A DNA stretch of 34,054 bases, taken from positions 1 to 34,054 of the forward strand of contig MPNO01000053.1 of the NCBI GenBank assembly GCA_002239065.1. The letters run 5' to 3'. The translations under genes were made by a program, and so were the position numbers. Of the stretch, positions 29,581 through 34,054 are shown one piece after another (positions within the stretch are counted from its first letter, which is position 1; every line of letters starts with the position of its first letter). The DNA is from Defluviicoccus sp. bin129 (GTDB lineage Bacteria; Pseudomonadota; Alphaproteobacteria; MPNO01). A model generated the notes under the pieces. That model had not been told where the DNA came from, searched no databases, and saw only the letters and a list, made by a program, of their open reading frames with translations.

Positions 29581-32022
29581 TTGAAGAGCCGGGAAGAGCT
29601 TGAGCGCGAGGTCGCGGTCCTGGGCGAGCGCATCGCCACCCTGAGCGCGGCGGTGCTGCGGCTCGGCTCGAGCCTTGACCTCGCCACCGTGCTGCAGGAG
29701 GCCGCCGACAGCGCCCGCACGCTCACCCGGGCGCGCTACAGCCTGATCGTCACCGTCGACGAGGCGGGCGAGGCGCGCGAGTTCGTCACCTCGGGCCTTG
29801 ACCCCGAGGAGCGTCGCGAGCTCGCCGAGTGGCCCGACGGCCCCCGGCTGTTCGCTTATCTGCGCGACCTGCCGGGCCCGTTCCGGCTCTCCGACCTGCC
29901 GGACTGGTTCCGGGTGCGCGGCTACTCCGACGAGCTGGTGCGCGAGAAAACCCTGCAGGGCACGGCGATGCGCCACCGCGGCGTGCAGGTCGGAAACTTC
30001 TTCCTGGCCGGCAAGGAGGACGCCCCCGAGTTCAGCGCTGCCGACGAGGAGCTGCTGGAGTTGTTCGCCTCGCAGGCGGCGGCCGCGATCGTGAACGCGC
30101 GCGCGCACCAGCAGGAGCGGCGCGGGCGGGCCGACCGCGAGGCCCTGATCGCGGCAACCCCGGGCGGCGCGGTGGCGAGGGTCGCGGCGCGCGCTGGGGG
30201 GGGGGAGGGGCGGGCGGGGGCCGACCTCGAGGCCCTGATCGAGACAACCCCGGTCGGCGTGATGGTCGTCGACGCCCGCACCGGGCTGCCGGTGTCGTCC
30301 AACCGGGAGGCGCTCCGGCTCGTCGAGCCCCTGCGCGCGCCCGACCGCCCCGTCGAGGCTCTGCCGGAGGACGTGACCTGCCGGTTCGGCGACGGGCGCG
30401 AGACCGCGCTGAAGGAGCTCACTCTGGCCGACGTGATACAGAAGGCCGGCACGGTGCGCGCCGAGGAGGTCGTGCTGTCGGCGCCCGGCGGGCTGAGCGT
30501 GTCGCTGCTGGTCAACGCCACGCCGATCCACGGCGAGGACGGCGCGGTGGCGTCGGTGGTCGTCACCATGCAGGACCTCGCGCCGCTGGAGGAGCTGGAC
30601 CGGCTGCGCGCGGAGTTCCTCGGCATGGTGAGCCACGAGCTGCGCACCCCGCTCGCCGCCATCAAGGGCTCGACCGCGACCGTGCTGGGCGCCTCGCCGG
30701 CGCTCGACCCGGCCGAGCTGCACCAGTTCTTCCGGGTCGTCGACGAGCAAGCCGACCAAATGCGGGGCCTGATCGGCGACCTGCTGGACGCGGGCCGGAT
30801 CGAGACCGGCACGCTGTCGGTCTCGCCCGTCCCCACCGAGGTCAAGGAGCTGGTGGAGCAGGCGAGGAACGCGTTCCAGAACGGCGGCGCCACGCACGCG
30901 GTGCTTGTCGACCTGCCCGAGGACCTGCCCCTTGTGCTGACCGACGGCCCGCGCATCGTGCAGGTGCTGAACAACCTGCTGTCCAACGCCGCGCGGCACT
31001 CGCCCGGCTCGACGCCCATTCGGGTCGCCGCGCTGCGCGACGGCCCGCACGTCGCGGTCTCGGTCTCCGACGAGGGAATGGGGGTGCCGGCGGAGCAGCT
31101 GCCGCGCCTGTTCCAGAAGTATTCCGGTCTCGGCGGCGACGAGGGAGGGCGCGGCCTGCGGGGCTCCGGCCTCGGGCTCGCCATCTGCAAGGGCCTGGTC
31201 GAGGCCCATGGCGGGCGCATCCGGGCCGAGAGCGACGGGCCGGGCCAGGGCACCCGCTTCACCTTCACCGTCCCGGCGGCCGAGGATTCCGCCCGAGCGC
31301 CCGTCACCGCGCGCGGCCGCGCCCTGCCGGCCGGCCGGAACGGCGAACAAGCGCCCGTCCTGGTGGTGGACGACGACCCGCGCACACTGCGCTTCGTGCG
31401 CGACGCGCTGGCCCAGGCCGGCTATGCGCCGCTCGCGACCGGCGACCCTGAGGAGCTCCCGCAAATCGTCAGGACGCACAGACCCTGCCTGGTCCTGCTC
31501 GACCTGATGCTGCCCGGCGCCGACGGCATCGAGCTCATGGAGACGATCCCCGAGCTGGCCGACCTGCCGGTCATCTTCATCTCCGCCTACGGGCGCGACG
31601 AGACCGTCGCCCGGGCGCTGCAGAAGGGCGCCGCCGATTATCTCGTCAAGCCGTTCTCGGCGACCGAGCTGACGGCGCGGGTCCAGGCGGCGCTGCGCAA
31701 GCGGGCCGGGCCGGAGACCTTCACCCTCGGCGATCTCGCCGTCGACTACGAGGCGCGGCAGGTCACCGTGGCCGGCCGTTCGGTGCGGCTGACCGCCACG
31801 GAGTTCGACCTCCTGCGCATCCTCACGCTGAACGCCGGCAGGGTCTCGAACTACGAGTCCCTGATCCGACAGATCTGGAACGGGCCGGACACCGGCGACC
31901 CTGACCGGGTGCGCACATTCGTCAAGCAGCTGCGGCGCAAGCTCGGCGACGACCCGAAGCGGCCGGGATACATCCTGAACGAACGCGGGGTCGGCTACCG
32001 CGTGCCGAGACCGGAGGAGTAG
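29581..32022 (+). CDS. Hybrid sensor kinase with receiver and OmpR-type DNA-binding output (813 aa)
   Basis: TTG start: the perfect GAGGAGG lies 6 nt upstream. No membrane segment, so it is cytosolic. Domains: GAF-like (20-175), PAS-like (214-335), HisKA with SHELRTP (His352), HATPase with NNLLSNAARH (464-473), DEGMGV (497-502) and GSGLGLA (528-534), receiver with VVDDDP (595-600), phosphoacceptor Asp641 (LLDLMLPG) and Lys690 (VKPF), then an OmpR winged helix (714-810, RTFVKQLRRKLGDD and GVGYRV). Signal detection, phosphotransfer and transcription control sit in one protein. Residues 184-226 are an imperfect internal duplication around a poly-G tract. Confidence 0.9.
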   Translation: MKSREELEREVAVLGERIATLSAAVLRLGSSLDLATVLQEAADSARTLTRARYSLIVTVDEAGEAREFVTSGLDPEERRELAEWPDGPRLFAYLRDLPGPFRLSDLPDWFRVRGYSDELVREKTLQGTAMRHRGVQVGNFFLAGKEDAPEFSAADEELLELFASQAAAAIVNARAHQQERRGRADREALIAATPGGAVARVAARAGGGEGRAGADLEALIETTPVGVMVVDARTGLPVSSNREALRLVEPLRAPDRPVEALPEDVTCRFGDGRETALKELTLADVIQKAGTVRAEEVVLSAPGGLSVSLLVNATPIHGEDGAVASVVVTMQDLAPLEELDRLRAEFLGMVSHELRTPLAAIKGSTATVLGASPALDPAELHQFFRVVDEQADQMRGLIGDLLDAGRIETGTLSVSPVPTEVKELVEQARNAFQNGGATHAVLVDLPEDLPLVLTDGPRIVQVLNNLLSNAARHSPGSTPIRVAALRDGPHVAVSVSDEGMGVPAEQLPRLFQKYSGLGGDEGGRGLRGSGLGLAICKGLVEAHGGRIRAESDGPGQGTRFTFTVPAAEDSARAPVTARGRALPAGRNGEQAPVLVVDDDPRTLRFVRDALAQAGYAPLATGDPEELPQIVRTHRPCLVLLDLMLPGADGIELMETIPELADLPVIFISAYGRDETVARALQKGAADYLVKPFSATELTARVQAALRKRAGPETFTLGDLAVDYEARQVTVAGRSVRLTATEFDLLRILTLNAGRVSNYESLIRQIWNGPDTGDPDRVRTFVKQLRRKLGDDPKRPGYILNERGVGYRVPRPEE
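30131..30262 (+). repeat. 90-bp imperfect tandem duplication with a 10-G run
   Basis: The stretch CCGACCGCGAGGCCCTGATC at 30131 recurs as CCGACCTCGAGGCCCTGATC at 30221, exactly 90 bp later and in frame, repeating ADREALIAATP/ADLEALIETTP. Between the copies lies an uninterrupted run of ten G (30196-30205) followed by more G-tracts able to form a quadruplex. A change in the run's length would shift the kinase frame. Confidence 0.8.
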
Positions 32023-32034
32023 CGCGCGTCCCGC

Positions 32035-32054
32035 GACGGCTGCACGCAGCCGTC
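32035..32054. terminator. Hairpin between convergent kinase genes
   Basis: GACGGCTG (32035-32042) pairs with CAGCCGTC (32047-32054) over loop CACG. It lies between the two convergent genes and could act as a bidirectional terminator; no T-run. Confidence 0.55.
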
Positions 32055-32122
32055 CGCGCCGGGATCCGGAACCGCGCCCTTGCGCAACCGTCCCGGCGGC
32101 CGCCGGTTCCGCCCCGGCCGTT

Positions 32123-33625
32123 TCACGCTCCCCCGCCTGCCGGCAGCGCCACCGTCGCGCGCAATCCGCCTTCGGCACGGTTCTCAAGCAGGATGTCGCC
32201 CCCGTGGCCGCGCACGATGCCGCGCGCGATAGCAAGCCCGAGCCCGCTGCCCCCGGTATCGCGGCTGCGCGACGTTTCGAGCCGCACGAAGGGCTCGAAC
32301 ACCCGCGCGAGCTCCGCCTCCGGGATCCCCGGCCCTTCGTCCTCGATGACGATGTGAATTTCTTCATCGTCCCGCTCGATCCGCACCCTCGCCCGGCTCC
32401 CGTAGGCGACCGCGTTCTCCAGCAGGTTGCGCACCGCCCGGCGCAGCGCCGCCGGCCGGCAGGCGGCGAGCACCCGGCCGGAGTGCGCGACCGCGAGGTC
32501 GTGCCCGAGCTCCGCGAGGTCGGCGGCCACGCTGTCGATCAACGCGTGGAGGTCCACCGTCCGCGTCTCCTCCCGCCGCGCGTCCTCGCGGATAAAGGCG
32601 AGCGCGTCCCCGGTCATGCGCTGCATCTCGTCAAGCGCGGCGAGAATCTTGGCCTTGGTCTCCGCGTCCTCGACGAACTCGGCATGCAGGCGAAGGCTGG
32701 TGATCGGGTTCCTGAGGTCGTGCGAGACCGCCGCCAGCATGGCCGTGCGGTCTCGGACGTAGCGGTCGAGCCGTGCCCGCATGAGGTTGAACGCGCGCAC
32801 CGTCTCTCGGGTCTCGACCGGCCCCGCCTCGGGCAGGTCGTCGACCGCCTCGCCCTGACCGAGGCGCCCGGCGGCGGCCGCGAGCCCGCGCATCGGCTTC
32901 GCCCGCCCGCGTCCCGGGGGGGCGCCCACGGCGCCGGGCCGGGGGCGCCGGGCGGCGGCGGCGAGCCCGCGCATCGGCTTCGCCAGCCGTCGTCCGGTGA
33001 GGACCGCCACGGCCGCGATGCAAAGCGCCGAGAGCAGGAAGACGGCGACGAACGCCGCCCCCCAGGCCGGCGCGCCGGGCGGCGGGCCCACCGCGACGTT
33101 CAGCCAGCGCCCGTCCGCCAGCGCCACCGACGCGGTGAACCAGTCGGGCTCCCCGCGATCCCGCCCATGATCGTCGTCTCCGCCATGATCGCGGTCGTGG
33201 TCATCGTCGTCATCGTGGCGATCGTGGTCGTCGTCCCGATCGTCGTCGTCCAGGAAGCGCGTCCAGAGCGGCGCCACCCGGACCCGCGCCGCGCTGACGC
33301 CAAGCGCGGCGGTAAGTTCGCCGGCGATGGCGGCGGCGCGCTCTCCCGCCCCGGTCTCCTCCACGACCGGTTCCCGGCTCAGCGAGAACCGCGCAAGCTC
33401 CGTGCTCGCCGCCGCGATGACGGAGTCGTGAAGACCGGGCGGCGTGTCGCCGAGCAACCGCGCCACCGTCGCCGTCCGCAGGACGGCATTGTCCCGGTGC
33501 GCATCGCGCAGCGCCTCCATCCGCTCCCAGGCGAATAGCGCGACGGCGACGCCCTGGGCCGCGGCGAGCGCCAGCAGCAGCAGCAGCGTAAGCTGGCCCG
33601 CGAGGCTCTTCGGTGCGAGCCTCAT
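32123..33625 (-). CDS. Membrane sensor histidine kinase with Asp/His-rich periplasmic segment (500 aa)
   Basis: ATG 33625 overlaps the regulator's stop (ATGA), which fixes the start. TM1 is about 12-32, TM2 about 187-210. Between them, residues 126-157 are almost entirely Asp, His and Arg (for example DDDHDRHDDDDDHDRDHGG), a likely metal-binding site. HAMP (211-290) contains an inserted second copy of AKPMRGLAAAA. The kinase core has SHDLRNP (His302), NLLENAVAYG (400-409), EDEGPGIP (428-435) and GGSGLGLA (458-465). It phosphorylates the co-encoded OmpR-type regulator. The stimulus is inferred to be a divalent cation. Confidence 0.9.
   Translation of the reverse strand: MRLAPKSLAGQLTLLLLLALAAAQGVAVALFAWERMEALRDAHRDNAVLRTATVARLLGDTPPGLHDSVIAAASTELARFSLSREPVVEETGAGERAAAIAGELTAALGVSAARVRVAPLWTRFLDDDDRDDDHDRHDDDDDHDRDHGGDDDHGRDRGEPDWFTASVALADGRWLNVAVGPPPGAPAWGAAFVAVFLLSALCIAAVAVLTGRRLAKPMRGLAAAARRPRPGAVGAPPGRGRAKPMRGLAAAAGRLGQGEAVDDLPEAGPVETRETVRAFNLMRARLDRYVRDRTAMLAAVSHDLRNPITSLRLHAEFVEDAETKAKILAALDEMQRMTGDALAFIREDARREETRTVDLHALIDSVAADLAELGHDLAVAHSGRVLAACRPAALRRAVRNLLENAVAYGSRARVRIERDDEEIHIVIEDEGPGIPEAELARVFEPFVRLETSRSRDTGGSGLGLAIARGIVRGHGGDILLENRAEGGLRATVALPAGGGA
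32881..32984 (-). repeat. 81-bp imperfect tandem duplication in the HAMP region
   Basis: The 23 bases at 32881-32903 recur at 32962-32984, 81 bp apart, together with similar flanking GGCGGCGG sequence. In the protein this duplicates AKPMRGLAAAA (215-225 and 242-252), separated by a Pro/Gly/Arg-rich insert, in frame. Confidence 0.8.
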
Positions 33626-34054
33626 CCGCGCTCGACCTCGCCCGCGAAGCGGTAGCCGCCGCCCCAAACCGTGGCGATCAGCGCCGGGTTCTTCGGGTCG
33701 CGCTCGATCTTGCGCCGCAGCCGGCTCACCTGGTTGTCGACTGCGCGGTCGAAGGGCGCCGCGCTTCGGCCCCGGGTCAGGTCGAGCAGCTGCTCGCGCG
33801 AGAGCACCATGCCGGGGCGCTCCAGCAGCGCAACCAGCAGCCGGAACTCGCCCGAGGACAGCGGCGTCACGACCCCGGCCTCGTCGACCAGCTCGCGCTT
33901 CCCGGTATCGAGCGACCAGCGGTCGAAGCGCCAGGTCCCGGCCGGCAGCGGCTCCCGGTCGGGCGGCAGGCTGTGCGCACGCCGGATCACCGCCTTGATG
34001 CGGGCCAGCAGCTCGCGCGGGTTGAACGGCTTGGCGACATAGTCGTCGGCGCCG
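33622..34054 (-). CDS. OmpR-family response regulator, C-terminal part (5' end outside window)
   Basis: The frame enters from the right edge with ADDYVAKPFNPRELLARI, the end of a receiver domain including the conserved Lys of the KPF motif, and continues into an OmpR-type winged helix: FRLLVALLERPGMVLSREQL, DRAVDNQVSRLRRKIERD and TVWGGGYRF. It ends ERG with TGA overlapping the ATG of the sensor kinase. It is transcribed ahead of its kinase, the usual order for an OmpR-type pair. The phosphoacceptor Asp is beyond the window. Confidence 0.93.
   Translation of the reverse strand, partial: GADDYVAKPFNPRELLARIKAVIRRAHSLPPDREPLPAGTWRFDRWSLDTGKRELVDEAGVVTPLSSGEFRLLVALLERPGMVLSREQLLDLTRGRSAAPFDRAVDNQVSRLRRKIERDPKNPALIATVWGGGYRFAGEVERG

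Noticed and set aside
29299..32367. 1022-codon minus-strand frame opposite the hybrid kinase gene
   Set aside because: Arg/Gly/Val-rich antisense shadow of a gene with complete kinase, receiver and wHTH motifs.

Overview
GC-rich DNA (third codon positions mostly G or C) from what looks like an alphaproteobacterium. The small-gene families, the strawberry-notch/ParB/RadC island genes and the P4/pRiA4b-type debris all point to that class, but no rRNA or core marker is present to confirm it. No tRNA, rRNA or CRISPR array was seen.

Left arm (1-5.4 kb): the 3' end of a flavin amine oxidase gene, then a low-density stretch of very small or decayed genes. It holds ATGA-linked micro-ORFs, two small secreted proteins, two adjacent GIY-YIG-type genes, several strong hairpins (one 32-bp hairpin present twice) and debris of mobile-element genes. 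Two reading frames are otherwise intact but each carries one in-frame TAG: a GIY-YIG nuclease (2135-2584) and a small conserved protein (4161-4343). I read this arm as a decaying insertion zone.

Central island (5.6-26.8 kb): a nearly unbroken + strand array with many 1-4 bp start/stop overlaps. In order: MoxR-type AAA ATPase, small linker protein, DUF3150-like protein, VWA/DUF2201-like protein, two accessory proteins, a frameshifted MORN-repeat gene (- strand), PAPS-reductase-family protein, large ParB-like protein, GHKL (HSP90-like) ATPase, accessory protein, RadC/JAMM protein, a 1504-residue methyltransferase-strawberry-notch helicase fusion, a small protein, a large serine recombinase, DUF6573-like and DUF6197-like proteins, a small phage-type protein, an HNH protein, and a C5 DNA methyltransferase gene broken by about 0.5 kb of foreign DNA. 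It looks like the cargo/maintenance module of an integrative element with a serine recombinase. No conjugation or capsid genes are visible. The MoxR-VWA, PAPS reductase-ParB, GHKL and SBNO-type genes together may form one DNA-transaction or host-takeover module; that is inference.

Right flank (27.8-29.2 kb): a two-gene cassette ending in a HEPN-like protein (toxin/antitoxin-like layout), an orphan gene fragment, and a conserved accessory gene.

Signalling block (29.4-34.05 kb): a soluble 813-residue GAF-PAS-HisKA-HATPase-REC-OmpR-wHTH protein that joins sensor, kinase, receiver and DNA-binding output in one chain. It converges on an ATGA-overlapped classical OmpR-type regulator/membrane histidine kinase pair whose periplasmic domain has a striking Asp/His-rich segment. 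Both kinases carry an in-frame imperfect tandem duplication (90 and 81 bp) with a G-rich spacer.
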